NCBI RefSeq assembly: GCF_036192275.1 | Contig: NZ_CP108088.1 | Location: 5,643,501-5,707,500 of the forward strand | DNA from: Streptomyces sp. NBC_00250 | GTDB lineage: Bacteria; Actinomycetota; Actinomycetes; Streptomycetales; Streptomycetaceae | Direction: 5' to 3' | Length of the DNA stretch: 64,000 nt | Shown here: positions 18,501 to 25,544 of the stretch, in pieces | Layout of the letters: each line of letters opens with the position of its first letter | Numbering within the stretch: the first letter of the stretch is position 1 | Position numbers and translations under genes: made by a program | The notes under the pieces: generated by a model | What the model was told of the DNA's origin: nothing | The model's input: the letters and a program-made list of their open reading frames with translations, nothing else | Databases searched by the model: none

Positions 18501-20563
18501 GGCTCGGCGACGCCTTCGCCTCCGGCGGCTCCGCCGGATACGACCACAAGGGCATGGGCATCACCGCCCGCGGTGCCTGGGAGTCCGTCAAGCGGCACTT
18601 CCGCGAGCTGGGCCACGACACCCAGACCGAGGACTTCACGGTCGTCGGCGTCGGCGACATGTCCGGCGACGTCTTCGGCAACGGCATGCTGCTGAGCGAG
18701 CACATCCGCCTGGTCGCCGCCTTCGACCACCGGCACATCTTCATCGACCCGAACCCGGACGCGGCCGTCTCGTACGCCGAGCGCCGCCGGCTCTTCGAGC
18801 TGCCCCGCTCGTCCTGGGCCGACTACGACACCTCGCTGCTCTCCGCGGGCGGCGGCATCCACCCCCGCAGCGCCAAGTCCATCCCGGTCAACGCGCAGGT
18901 CAGGGCCGCCCTCGGCATCGAGGACGGCATCACCAAGATGACCCCGGCCGAGCTGATGAAGGCCGTGCTCCACGCGCCCGTCGACCTGCTGTGGAACGGC
19001 GGCATCGGTACGTACGTCAAGTCCTCGGCCGAGTCCAACGCCGACGTCGGCGACAAGGCCAACGACGCCATCCGCGTCGACGGCCAGGACGTGCGCGCCC
19101 AGGTCGTCGGCGAGGGCGGCAACCTCGGCGCGACCCAGCTGGGCCGCATCGAGTTCGCCCGCACCGGCGGCCCCGAGGGCCAGGGCGGCAAGGTCAACAC
19201 CGACGCCATCGACAACAGCGCCGGCGTCGACACCTCCGACCACGAGGTCAACATCAAGATCCTGCTCAACGGGCTCGTCGCCGAGGGCGACATGACCGTC
19301 AAGCAGCGCAACAAGATCCTCGCGGAGATGACCGACGAGGTCGGCACGCTCGTCCTGCGCAACAACTACGCGCAGAACACGGCCCTGGCCAACGCCGTCA
19401 CCCAGTCGCCGTCCCTGCTCCACGCCCACCAGCGCTTCATGCGTCGCCTGGGCCGCGACGGGGCCCTCGACCGGTCCCTGGAGTTCCTGCCCAACGACCG
19501 GCAGATCCGCGAGCTGCTCAACAACGGCCGCGGTCTGAGCCAGCCGGAGCTCGCCGTCCTCCTCGCGTACACCAAGATCACGGTGGCCGACGAGCTCATC
19601 GGTACGGAGCTGCCGGACGACCCGTACCTGCGCGGGCTGCTCCACGCGTACTTCCCGACGCTGCTGCGCGAGAAGTTCACCGAGGCCGTCGACAACCACG
19701 CGCTGCGCCGCGAGATCATCACCACCGTCCTGGTCAACGACACCGTCAACACCGGTGGCTCGACCTTCCTGCACCGCCTCCGCGAGGAGACCGGCGCGTC
19801 GATCGAGGAGATCGTCCGGGCGCAGACCGCCGCCCGTGTCGTCTTCCGCCTCGGCCAGGTCTGGGACGCCGTCGAGGCCCTCGACAACCAGGTGCCCGCC
19901 GACGTCCAGACCCGGATGCGGCTGCACTCCCGCCGGCTCGTCGAGCGCGGCACGCGCTGGCTGCTCAACAACCGGCCGCAGCCGCTCCAGCTCACCGAGA
20001 CCATCGAGTTCTTCTCCGAGCGGGTCGAGCAGGTCTGGGCGCAGCTGCCGAACCTGCTGCGCGGCGCGGACCTGGAGTGGTACCAGTCGATCGTGGAGGA
20101 GCTGACCGAGGTCGGCGTGCCGGAGGAGCTCGCGCTGCGGGTCGCCGGCTTCTCCTCCGCCTTCCCGATCCTCGACGTCGTCGCGATCGCGGACCGGACG
20201 GGCAAGGACCCCCTCGCCGTGGCCGAGGTCTACTACGACCTGGCCGACCGGCTGCGGATCACCGACCTGATGGACCGGATCATCGAGCTGCCGCGCAGTG
20301 ACCGGTGGCAGTCGATGGCCCGCGCGTCGATCCGCGAGGACCTTTTCGCGGCGCACTCGGCGCTGACCGCGGACGTCCTGGCGGCCGGAAACGGCGCGGC
20401 GAGCCCGGAGCAGCGGTTCAAGGACTGGGAGGAGAAGAACGCGGCGATCCTGGGCCGCGCGAAGTCGACCCTGGAGGAGATCCAGGGCTCGGACACCTTC
20501 GACCTGGCGAACCTGTCGGTGGCGATGCGGACCATGCGCACGCTGCTTCGTTCGCACAGCTAG
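15590..20563 (+). CDS. gdh: NAD-specific glutamate dehydrogenase, large (180-kDa) type
   Basis: Catabolic NAD-dependent glutamate dehydrogenase converting glutamate to 2-oxoglutarate and ammonium; cytoplasmic. ATG 15590, with GGAGTCAGAGG just upstream, gives 1657 residues, matching the ~1600-1700-residue GDH-180 class first recognised in Streptomyces. The N-terminal half (~1-700) carries the regulatory ACT-like and PAS-like regions (FTFLGYREYQLV; LYLRQDEYGRYYSALVYLPRDR). The catalytic core follows: VARGGLRWSDRREDFRTE, KAQMVKNTVIVPVGAKGGFV (substrate Lys region ~885), VGVGDMSGDVFGNGML, and NAD-binding QVVGEGGNLGATQLGR. The C-terminal helical domain is complete. No frameshift is seen. Monocistronic, closed by a strong terminator 14 bp downstream. 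Confidence 0.97.
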   Translation: MQTKLDEAKAELLERAARVAEHSPVGGRLPTGPEGAGERPDRDTVLEYLQRYYLHTAPEDLGDRDPVDVFGAALSHYRLAENRPQGTANVRVHTPTVEENGWTSSHSVVEVVTDDMPFLVDSVTNELSRQGRGIHVVIHPQVLVRRDVTGKLIEVLSAQIQGDLPHDALTESWIHVEIDRETDRADLKQITADLLRVLSDVRETVEDWDKMRDAALRIAEGLPAEPTASDLRPTEVEEARELLRWLADDHFTFLGYREYQLVNGDALSAVPGTGLGILRSDPQHAGDDQGHHAHPVSPSFSRLPEDVRAKAREHKLLILTKANSRSTVHRPSYLDYVGVKKFDADGNVIGERRFLGLFSSAAYTESVRRVPVVKRKVQEVLEGAGFSPNSHDGRDLLQILETYPRDELFQTPADQLRSVVTSVLYLQERRRLRLYLRQDEYGRYYSALVYLPRDRYTTRVRLRIIDILKEELDGTSVDFTAWNTESILSRLHFVVRVQPGTELAKLTDADVDRIETRLVEAARSWSDGFAEALNAECGEERAAELLRRYGNAFPEGYKADHSPRAAVADLVHLEALARTGGGKDFALSLYEPVGAGPGERRFKIYKTGDPISLSAVLPVLNRLGVEVTDERPYELRCADRTHAWVYDFGLRMPLATGNGGDYLGDDARERFQEAFSATWTGEAENDNFNSLVLSAGLTWREAMVLRAYAKYLRQAGSTFSQDYMEDTLRNNVHTTRLLVNLFEARMAPERQRAGTELIDALLEELDAALDQVASLDEDRILRSFLTVIKATLRTNFFQLTADGKPHSYVSMKFDPQAIPDLPAPRPAFEIWVYSPRVEGVHLRFGKVARGGLRWSDRREDFRTEILGLVKAQMVKNTVIVPVGAKGGFVAKQLPDPSVDRDAWLAEGIASYKTFISALLDITDNLVAGEVVPPVDVVRHDEDDTYLVVAADKGTATFSDIANGVAESYGFWLGDAFASGGSAGYDHKGMGITARGAWESVKRHFRELGHDTQTEDFTVVGVGDMSGDVFGNGMLLSEHIRLVAAFDHRHIFIDPNPDAAVSYAERRRLFELPRSSWADYDTSLLSAGGGIHPRSAKSIPVNAQVRAALGIEDGITKMTPAELMKAVLHAPVDLLWNGGIGTYVKSSAESNADVGDKANDAIRVDGQDVRAQVVGEGGNLGATQLGRIEFARTGGPEGQGGKVNTDAIDNSAGVDTSDHEVNIKILLNGLVAEGDMTVKQRNKILAEMTDEVGTLVLRNNYAQNTALANAVTQSPSLLHAHQRFMRRLGRDGALDRSLEFLPNDRQIRELLNNGRGLSQPELAVLLAYTKITVADELIGTELPDDPYLRGLLHAYFPTLLREKFTEAVDNHALRREIITTVLVNDTVNTGGSTFLHRLREETGASIEEIVRAQTAARVVFRLGQVWDAVEALDNQVPADVQTRMRLHSRRLVERGTRWLLNNRPQPLQLTETIEFFSERVEQVWAQLPNLLRGADLEWYQSIVEELTEVGVPEELALRVAGFSSAFPILDVVAIADRTGKDPLAVAEVYYDLADRLRITDLMDRIIELPRSDRWQSMARASIREDLFAAHSALTADVLAAGNGAASPEQRFKDWEEKNAAILGRAKSTLEEIQGSDTFDLANLSVAMRTMRTLLRSHS

Positions 20564-20576
20564 TGGCTTGAGCGAG

Positions 20577-20608
20577 AAGGGCCCCGCCGGACGTCCGGCG
20601 GGGCCCTT
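20577..20608. terminator. Strong palindromic terminator after gdh
   Basis: Perfect 16-bp arms, 20577-20592 and 20593-20608, starting AAGGGCCCCGCC and ending in GGCGGGGCCCTT. It serves both the dehydrogenase gene and the convergent GT87 gene. Confidence 0.85.
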
Positions 20609-20621
20609 GCCGTTGTGCGTG

Positions 20622-21956
20622 CTACGCGGACTCCTCCGGGGGTCCCGTGACCGTCGACGTCCACAGGCGGCGGGCGGCGAGCAGGGACGCCGCGAGCAGC
20701 AGGCCGTTGCGGAGCGCCATGACGGTCAGCCCCTGGGTGGTGCCTTCGATGACCTGGTCGTACAGGACGGGGTAGGCGAGTGAGCTCAGTGCGGCCGCCG
20801 GGAGGAGGAGCAGGGCCACCGGGCGCATCACGGTGTCGCGTGAGGTCAGGCAGACGGCGGCGAGGCCGAGCAGCCAGACCATGTACTGGGGGCTGATCAC
20901 CCGGCTGGTGGCGGTGAACAGCAGGACGGCGGTGAGGGCCGCGTCGAGCGGGGTGGCCGCGGTCCAGCGGTGGGCCCGCAGGCGCCACAGGAGCAGCCAG
21001 CCGAAGGCGATGACGGTGAGCAGCAGGGCGAGGTGGCCGAGGCTGGAGACGTACGGGCCGACGTACTCGAAGGCCCCGTAGCGGAACTCGACCCTGCCCG
21101 GCCAGCCGCCGGTGGCCTTGGCCAGCGCGAGGGCCGTGCCGCCGAGGGATTCGATCTGGATGCCGCGGCTGCCCTGCTGGCGCAGGAAGCCGAGGGATTC
21201 GGAGAAGAAGAGGCCGAGGGTGGCGAGGAGGGCGAGGGCCGCGACGACCGCGGCGGTCCAGGCCTCGCGGGTGGTACGGCCCCGGGGGGTGCCGATCAGG
21301 GTGAGTGCCGGCCAGACCTTGACCATCGCGCCGATGCCCGCGAGTGCCCCGCCGAGCCGGTGGGCGGCGGTCGAGCGGGCGTTGACGGCGAGCAGCGCGA
21401 GGACGGCGAGGGCGGTGGTCTGGACGTCGTACCGGGCGAGCGGCAGGTGCAGCAGCAGCGGCAGGCCGCAGACCCAGATCCAGGCGCCGTGGGTGAGGCG
21501 GGCGCTGTCGGCGCGGGCGAGGGCGGCGGTGACGACCGCGTCGGCGAGCAGGGTGATCGCGACGAACGCCTGGAAGTACGTCAGCCAGGGGAGGAGGCCC
21601 GGCGACATGATCACGAGCCCCGCGCCGGGCGGGTACTGCCAGGTGACGTCGCCGGGCGGGAAGGTGCCCTGCGCGAACTGCCCGTACCAGTACCGGTAGA
21701 GGTCCACCTCGCGGCCGACCCCGCCGATGCCGAGGGTGTCGCGGAGGAGCAGCAGCACCATGCCGGCGCGGGCCAGCAGCCAGACGGAGGCGAGGGCGAG
21801 GTAGGGGCCGCGGCCGACCGTGACGAAGGTGGCGGAGGTGAAGGTGTCCGAGTCGAACGGCGACCGGGTGCGGTGGGGGGGCTCGGTCCCCGTCCGGTGC
21901 GGGGCGGGGGGCCCGGTCCCGATCCCGTGGGGCGACTGAGGGTGATCGTTCGTCAT
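20622..21956 (-). CDS. GT87-like polyprenol-phosphate mannosyltransferase, membrane protein
   Basis: Integral membrane glycosyltransferase of GT-C fold (GT87/DUF2029-like), which uses polyprenyl-phosphate sugar donors outside the membrane. 444 residues from ATG 21956, with about 10 hydrophobic segments. The conserved first loop carries acidic residues (GREVDLYRYWYGQF) and a WQYPPGAGLVIM segment; later LHLPLARYDVQTT and TSRVISPQYMVWLLGL are typical of the family. The N-terminal ~40 residues are Pro/His-rich and cytosolic. Directly downstream of the polysaccharide-export ABC genes on the same strand (26 bp from the ATPase stop), which suggests joint work on a cell-surface glycan. Confidence 0.85.
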   Translation of the reverse strand: MTNDHPQSPHGIGTGPPAPHRTGTEPPHRTRSPFDSDTFTSATFVTVGRGPYLALASVWLLARAGMVLLLLRDTLGIGGVGREVDLYRYWYGQFAQGTFPPGDVTWQYPPGAGLVIMSPGLLPWLTYFQAFVAITLLADAVVTAALARADSARLTHGAWIWVCGLPLLLHLPLARYDVQTTALAVLALLAVNARSTAAHRLGGALAGIGAMVKVWPALTLIGTPRGRTTREAWTAAVVAALALLATLGLFFSESLGFLRQQGSRGIQIESLGGTALALAKATGGWPGRVEFRYGAFEYVGPYVSSLGHLALLLTVIAFGWLLLWRLRAHRWTAATPLDAALTAVLLFTATSRVISPQYMVWLLGLAAVCLTSRDTVMRPVALLLLPAAALSSLAYPVLYDQVIEGTTQGLTVMALRNGLLLAASLLAARRLWTSTVTGPPEESA

Positions 21957-21982
21957 CCCTCCGCACTGTAGCCCTTAATGCG

Positions 21983-22837
21983 TCATTTGCCCGGTTTCCC
22001 GGGCCCCGTTCCGGGCCCTGTCGCCGTGAACTCCTCGTACGCCGCCACCACCTCCTTCGCCGGGCCGTCCATCCGCAGCGTGCCCGCCTCCAGCCACAGG
22101 GCCCGCTCGCAGGTCTCCGTGATGGTCGAGTTCGAGTGGCTGACCAGGAAGACCGTCCCCGCCTCCGCGCGCAGCTCGTCGATCCGTTCCTGGCTGCGGC
22201 GGCGGAAGCGGGCGTCGCCGGTGGACAGGGCCTCGTCGATGAGCAGGACGTCGTGGCTCTTCGCGGCGGCGATGGAGAAGCGCAGTCGGGCCCCCATCCC
22301 GGAGGAGTACGTCCCCATGGGGCGGGAGATCGCGTCGTCCTTCTCGTTGATGCCGGAGAAGTCCACGATCTCGGCGTAGCGCGCCCGGACCTCCGCGCGG
22401 CTCATGCCCATCGCGAGACCGCCCAGGATCACGTTCCGCTCGCCGGTGAGGTCGTTCATGAGGGCGGCGTTGACGCCGAGGAGCGAGGGCTGGCCGTGGG
22501 TGTAGACGTGGCCCCGCTCGACGGGCTGGAGGCCCGCGATGGCCTTCAGAAGGGTGGATTTCCCAGATCCGTTCGAACCGATCAGGCCAATTGCCTCGCC
22601 CCGGTAGGCGACGAAGCTGACGCCCTTCACGGCGTGGACGCGGTTGCCGGGGGGAGTGGCGTCGCCGCGCTCTGCGGTGCCGTGCTTTGCGCTGCCGCGC
22701 TTTGCGTCGCCGCACCGCAGGATCTTGCTCAGCGCGGCCGTCGCGGTACCTCGGCCGCCTGTGGGGCCTCCGCGGACGGTGTACGTGATGTGGACGCCGT
22801 CGACCACGACGGTGGGGGTGCCCTGTTTGTCAGCCAC
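21983..22837 (-). CDS. Polysaccharide/teichoic-acid-type export ABC ATPase
   Basis: Nucleotide-binding subunit of an ABC-2 exporter (TagH/RfbE/KpsT type). GTG start at 22837, overlapping the permease gene by 8 bp. Walker A is GLIGSNGSGKSTLLKAI; the signature is GTYSSGMGARLRFS, with YSSGM typical for O-antigen/teichoic exporters; Walker B is DVLLIDEALSTGD and the H-loop LVSHS. 284 residues. Between the first strand and Walker A sits an atypical insert encoded by a 15-bp tandem repeat (see repeat entry), placed where close relatives have a short loop. It likely exports a lipid-linked glycan together with the permease; GT87 follows downstream. Confidence 0.92.
   Translation of the reverse strand: MADKQGTPTVVVDGVHITYTVRGGPTGGRGTATAALSKILRCGDAKRGSAKHGTAERGDATPPGNRVHAVKGVSFVAYRGEAIGLIGSNGSGKSTLLKAIAGLQPVERGHVYTHGQPSLLGVNAALMNDLTGERNVILGGLAMGMSRAEVRARYAEIVDFSGINEKDDAISRPMGTYSSGMGARLRFSIAAAKSHDVLLIDEALSTGDARFRRRSQERIDELRAEAGTVFLVSHSNSTITETCERALWLEAGTLRMDGPAKEVVAAYEEFTATGPGTGPGKPGK
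22664..22708 (-). repeat. 15-bp in-frame tandem repeat in the export ATPase gene
   Basis: Three consecutive 15-bp units (22664-22678, 22679-22693, 22694-22708; consensus GCCGYGCTYTGCGNN on the plus strand) plus a partial fourth. On the coding strand they encode DAKRG-SAKHG-TAERG, a 5-residue repeat, so copy number can change without breaking the frame. Confidence 0.85.
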
Positions 22838-23756
22838 GGCCGTACGTCTCCTCCGCCTTCCAGAACCAGATGAAACCGCCCCCGAAGGCCAGCAGGGCCC
22901 AGCCGGCGGCGAGCGCCCAGACGTGCGGCGGCAGCTGTTCCGAGGTGTAGCTCCCGATCAGCGCGAAGCGCACGAGGTCGATGTAGACGGCCGCCGGGTT
23001 GCACTGGAGGGCCAGCACCACGCCCCCGGGGAAACGGCCGCTGCTCGCCAGGTTCTGGATCGACCACATCGCGCCCGAGGCGTACATCCAGGTGCGGAGC
23101 ACGAACGGCATCAGCTGCGAGATGTCCGGGGTGCGGGCCGCGAGCCGGGCGAGGGCGAGCGCCACACCCGTGTTGAACAGCGCCTGGCAGAGCAGCGCGG
23201 GGACGGCGAGCAGCCAGCTCCAGGTGGGGAACTCGCCGAGGCCGAACAGGATCATGACGAGCGCGGCGAGCGAGAGCAGCAGCTGCTGGAGCTGCTGGAG
23301 TGCCAGCGAGATCGGCAGGCTCGCGCGGGGGAAGTGCAGGGCGCGGACCAGGCCCAGGTTGCCGCTGATGGCCCGGGTGCCGGCCAGGATCGTGTTCGAG
23401 GTGAACGTCCACACGAAGATGCCGGTGATCAGGAAGGGCACGTAGTCGGCGACGCCCTGCTTCGCGTCCATGAGGACGCCGAAGATCAGGTAGTAGACGG
23501 CGGCGTTGAGCAGCGGGGTCATCACCTGCCAGACCTGGCCGAGGCGCGCCTGGCTGTACTGCGCGGTCAGGCGGGCGGTCGCGAAGGCCGTGATGAAGTG
23601 GCGGCGGGACCAGAGCTGCCGGGTGTAGGCGGGCAGTGAGGGGCGGGCCCCGCTGACGGTGAGGCCGTGGCGCAGGGCGAGCGCGCGCAGGTCCTCGGTG
23701 GGGGCCGCCTGTGGAGGGGCCTTCCCGGTGGGCGGGGAGAGGGTCTGGGTGGTCAC
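22830..23756 (-). CDS. ABC-2 type polysaccharide/teichoic-acid export permease
   Basis: Membrane subunit (TagG/RfbD-like) of the exporter. GTG 23756 is chosen as start, giving 308 residues; the frame is open to 24065 but that region covers the divergent TetR promoter and start. The N-terminal cytosolic segment ends in the amphipathic YTRQLWSRRHFITAFATARL, followed by SQARLGQVWQVMTPLLNAAVYYLIFGVLM, the classic first-membrane-helix pattern of ABC-2 glycan exporters. Six hydrophobic segments are visible, and the protein ends WFWKAEETYGRG as in relatives. Its stop overlaps the ATPase start, so the two are made together. Confidence 0.92.
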   Translation of the reverse strand: MTTQTLSPPTGKAPPQAAPTEDLRALALRHGLTVSGARPSLPAYTRQLWSRRHFITAFATARLTAQYSQARLGQVWQVMTPLLNAAVYYLIFGVLMDAKQGVADYVPFLITGIFVWTFTSNTILAGTRAISGNLGLVRALHFPRASLPISLALQQLQQLLLSLAALVMILFGLGEFPTWSWLLAVPALLCQALFNTGVALALARLAARTPDISQLMPFVLRTWMYASGAMWSIQNLASSGRFPGGVVLALQCNPAAVYIDLVRFALIGSYTSEQLPPHVWALAAGWALLAFGGGFIWFWKAEETYGRG

Positions 23757-23807
23757 GGGCGGGCGCTTTCGACGAAGGGTGCGGGCATCCTCGGCGATGG
23801 AACGGGT

Positions 23808-23872
23808 CCGTATCGTCGTTACGTGGAGACTAGGGCGACTCGACGTCGGAACGCAACCGTATCGTCGTGACG
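23808..23872. promoter_or_regulatory. Duplicated 16-bp element between export operon and tetR gene
   Basis: CCGTATCGTCGTTACG (23808-23823) and CCGTATCGTCGTGACG (23857-23872) are identical in 15 of 16 positions and lie 49 bp apart in the divergent spacer. The first is internally dyadic, CGTA-n7-TACG. This is the expected place and form of an operator for the divergent TetR protein. Confidence 0.5.
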
Positions 23873-23907
23873 CATCCGGGGCGTCGCCTTTGGTTAGGAT
23901 GCCGTTC

Positions 23908-24507
23908 ATGACCGAACCGACCCCCCGCCGCGCCCCCGCCGGAGCCGCCGTACTCCGCGAGGACGTGACCGAGGCCATCCGCGCCGCCGTCTTCGAGGAG
24001 CTCGCGGCCGTCGGCTTCGCCCGGATGTCCATCGAGGGCATCGCGCGCCGCGCGGGCGTCGGCAAGACCGCCGTCTACCGGCGCTGGAAGTCCAAGCTCG
24101 CCCTCGTCCTCGACCTCGTCGGCGCCTTCGCCACCCAGGGCCTGCCGGCGCCCGCCACCGGCTCCCTGTACGGGGACGTGCGCGCGCTCCTCGAAGTGGC
24201 CTCGCACGCCCTGCGCCACCCGGTCGCCTCGCAGGTCATCCCCGACCTGCTCGTCGAGGCGGCCCGGCACCCCGAGATCGCCGAGGCCGTCACCGCCGCG
24301 CTGCTCGACGGCCAGCAGGGCGTGGTGACCCGGATCGTCCGCGAGGCCGTCGCGCGCGGCGAACTCCCGGCGGGCGCCGACCCGGGCCGTGCCCTCGACC
24401 TGGTCGTCGGGCCGCTCTACTGGCGCCTCGTCGTCGTCCGTACGCCGCTGCCTCCGGGGTACGTGGACGATCTGACGCGGTCGGCGGTGGCCGCGCTCAA
24501 GGCCTGA
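23908..24507 (+). CDS. TetR-family transcriptional regulator
   Basis: Ligand-responsive repressor of TetR type, 199 residues from ATG 23908. The N-terminal helix-turn-helix reads EELAAVGFARMSIEGIARRAGVGKTAVYRRWKSK, near-consensus for the family and for the AcrR-like branch with YRRW. The ligand-binding half (residues ~80-199) contains LLVEAARHPEIAEAV and ends LVVGPLYWRLVV...DDLTRSAVAALK, as in the TetR_C_11-like group. It is divergent from the export permease; the duplicated element in between is a candidate operator, so it may control glycan export, itself, or both. The ligand is unknown. Confidence 0.9.
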   Translation: MTEPTPRRAPAGAAVLREDVTEAIRAAVFEELAAVGFARMSIEGIARRAGVGKTAVYRRWKSKLALVLDLVGAFATQGLPAPATGSLYGDVRALLEVASHALRHPVASQVIPDLLVEAARHPEIAEAVTAALLDGQQGVVTRIVREAVARGELPAGADPGRALDLVVGPLYWRLVVVRTPLPPGYVDDLTRSAVAALKA

Positions 24508-24547
24508 GCCAGGGAGTGTCCGGCGGACCATGGCGAGGGCCGAACCC

Positions 24548-24621
24548 GATCCGCCGGACAGGGCCGAGGTTGACGCCGATCCCGCGGGACAGGGCCAGGC
24601 CGACGCGATCCGCCGGACAGG
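24548..24621. repeat. ~30-bp imperfect tandem repeat between convergent genes
   Basis: GATCCGCCGGACAGG recurs at 24548 and 24607, with a diverged copy GATCCCGCGGGACAGG at 24578 (spacings 30 and 29 bp). The first copy also pairs with GTCCGGCGGA at 24518-24527 (10-bp stem with 24550-24559), so the region can act as a terminator for the tetR gene. Confidence 0.65.
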
Positions 24622-24623
24622 CC

Positions 24624-25544
24624 CTACTTCACCGCGCCCGCCATCACCCCGGAAGCGAACTGGCGCTGGAACGCGAAGAAGACGACCAGCGGCACCACCA
24701 TCGACACGAACGCCCCCGGCGCCAGCACGTCGACGTTGTTGCCGAACTGCCGTACCTGCTGCTGGAGCGCCACCGTGATCGGCGGCGACTGCGAGTCCGC
24801 GAAGATCAGCGCGATCAGCATGTCGTTCCAGACCCACAGGAACTGGAAGATCCCCAGTGAGGCGATCGCCGGACCGCCGAGCGGCAGCACCACCTGGGTG
24901 AAGAGCCGTAGCTCGCCCGCCCCGTCGAGCCGCGCCGCCTCCAGGAGCTCGCGCGGGATCTCCGCGAAGAAGTTCCGCAGTAGGAAGATCGCGAACGGCA
25001 GTCCGAAGGCCGTGTGGAAGAGGACCACCCCGAGCGTCGTCTCGAAGAGGCCCACCGCGCCGAAGAGCTTCGACACCGGGACGAGGGCGACCTGCACCGG
25101 GACCACGAGCAGGGCGACCACCCCGAGGAACCACCAGTCCCGGCCCGGGAACTCCAGCCACGCGAACGCGTACCCGGCGAACGAGCCGAGGAGGAGGACC
25201 AGCAGGGTGGACGGGACCGTGATCAGGACGGTGGAGACGAGGGAGCCGGTGATCGTGTCGTTCGCGAGGAGACGGGTGTAGTTCTCGGTGGTCAGTTGGG
25301 CCGGCGCCGTGAACACCTGCCACCAGCCGCTCGCCGCGATGTCCGGGGGCGAGCGGAGCGAGGAGAGCAGCAGCCCCACCGTCGGCAGCAGCCAGAACAG
25401 ACCGGCCAGGACGAGGAACACCCGGACCGTGCCCCCGGCGGCCCGGGCCGCAGCCCGCGCGGCGAGCGTCGGGCGGGCGCGGGAGCCCGGGGGCGGCGCG
25501 GAGACGTCGGTACGCGCGCGCGTGCGGGTGGCGGGGGAACTCAT
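24624..25544 (-). CDS. Carbohydrate ABC transporter permease, MalG type
   Basis: Inner-membrane permease of a sugar importer. ATG 25544 overlaps the stop of the MalF-type gene by 4 bp (ATGA), fixing the start; 306 residues. Six hydrophobic segments are seen, with the first after a Pro/Ala/Arg-rich cytosolic tail. The EAA loop that docks on the ATPase reads ELLEAARLDGAGELRLFTQVVLPLGGP, with the usual E-A-A-xxx-D-G core. The protein ends GVMAGAVK, a common MalG-type terminus. No ATPase gene is in this operon, so a shared MsiK-like ATPase elsewhere presumably energises it, as known for Streptomyces sugar importers. Confidence 0.92.
   Translation of the reverse strand: MSSPATRTRARTDVSAPPPGSRARPTLAARAAARAAGGTVRVFLVLAGLFWLLPTVGLLLSSLRSPPDIAASGWWQVFTAPAQLTTENYTRLLANDTITGSLVSTVLITVPSTLLVLLLGSFAGYAFAWLEFPGRDWWFLGVVALLVVPVQVALVPVSKLFGAVGLFETTLGVVLFHTAFGLPFAIFLLRNFFAEIPRELLEAARLDGAGELRLFTQVVLPLGGPAIASLGIFQFLWVWNDMLIALIFADSQSPPITVALQQQVRQFGNNVDVLAPGAFVSMVVPLVVFFAFQRQFASGVMAGAVK

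Noticed and set aside
15581..20557. 1658-residue minus-strand frame opposite glutamate dehydrogenase
   Set aside because: Same length as the real gene and third-position GC pattern of a shadow; no family features.
23757..24065. Upstream extension of the export permease frame
   Set aside because: It would cover the tetR promoter and start, and lacks permease-like sequence; GTG 23756 fits the family start.
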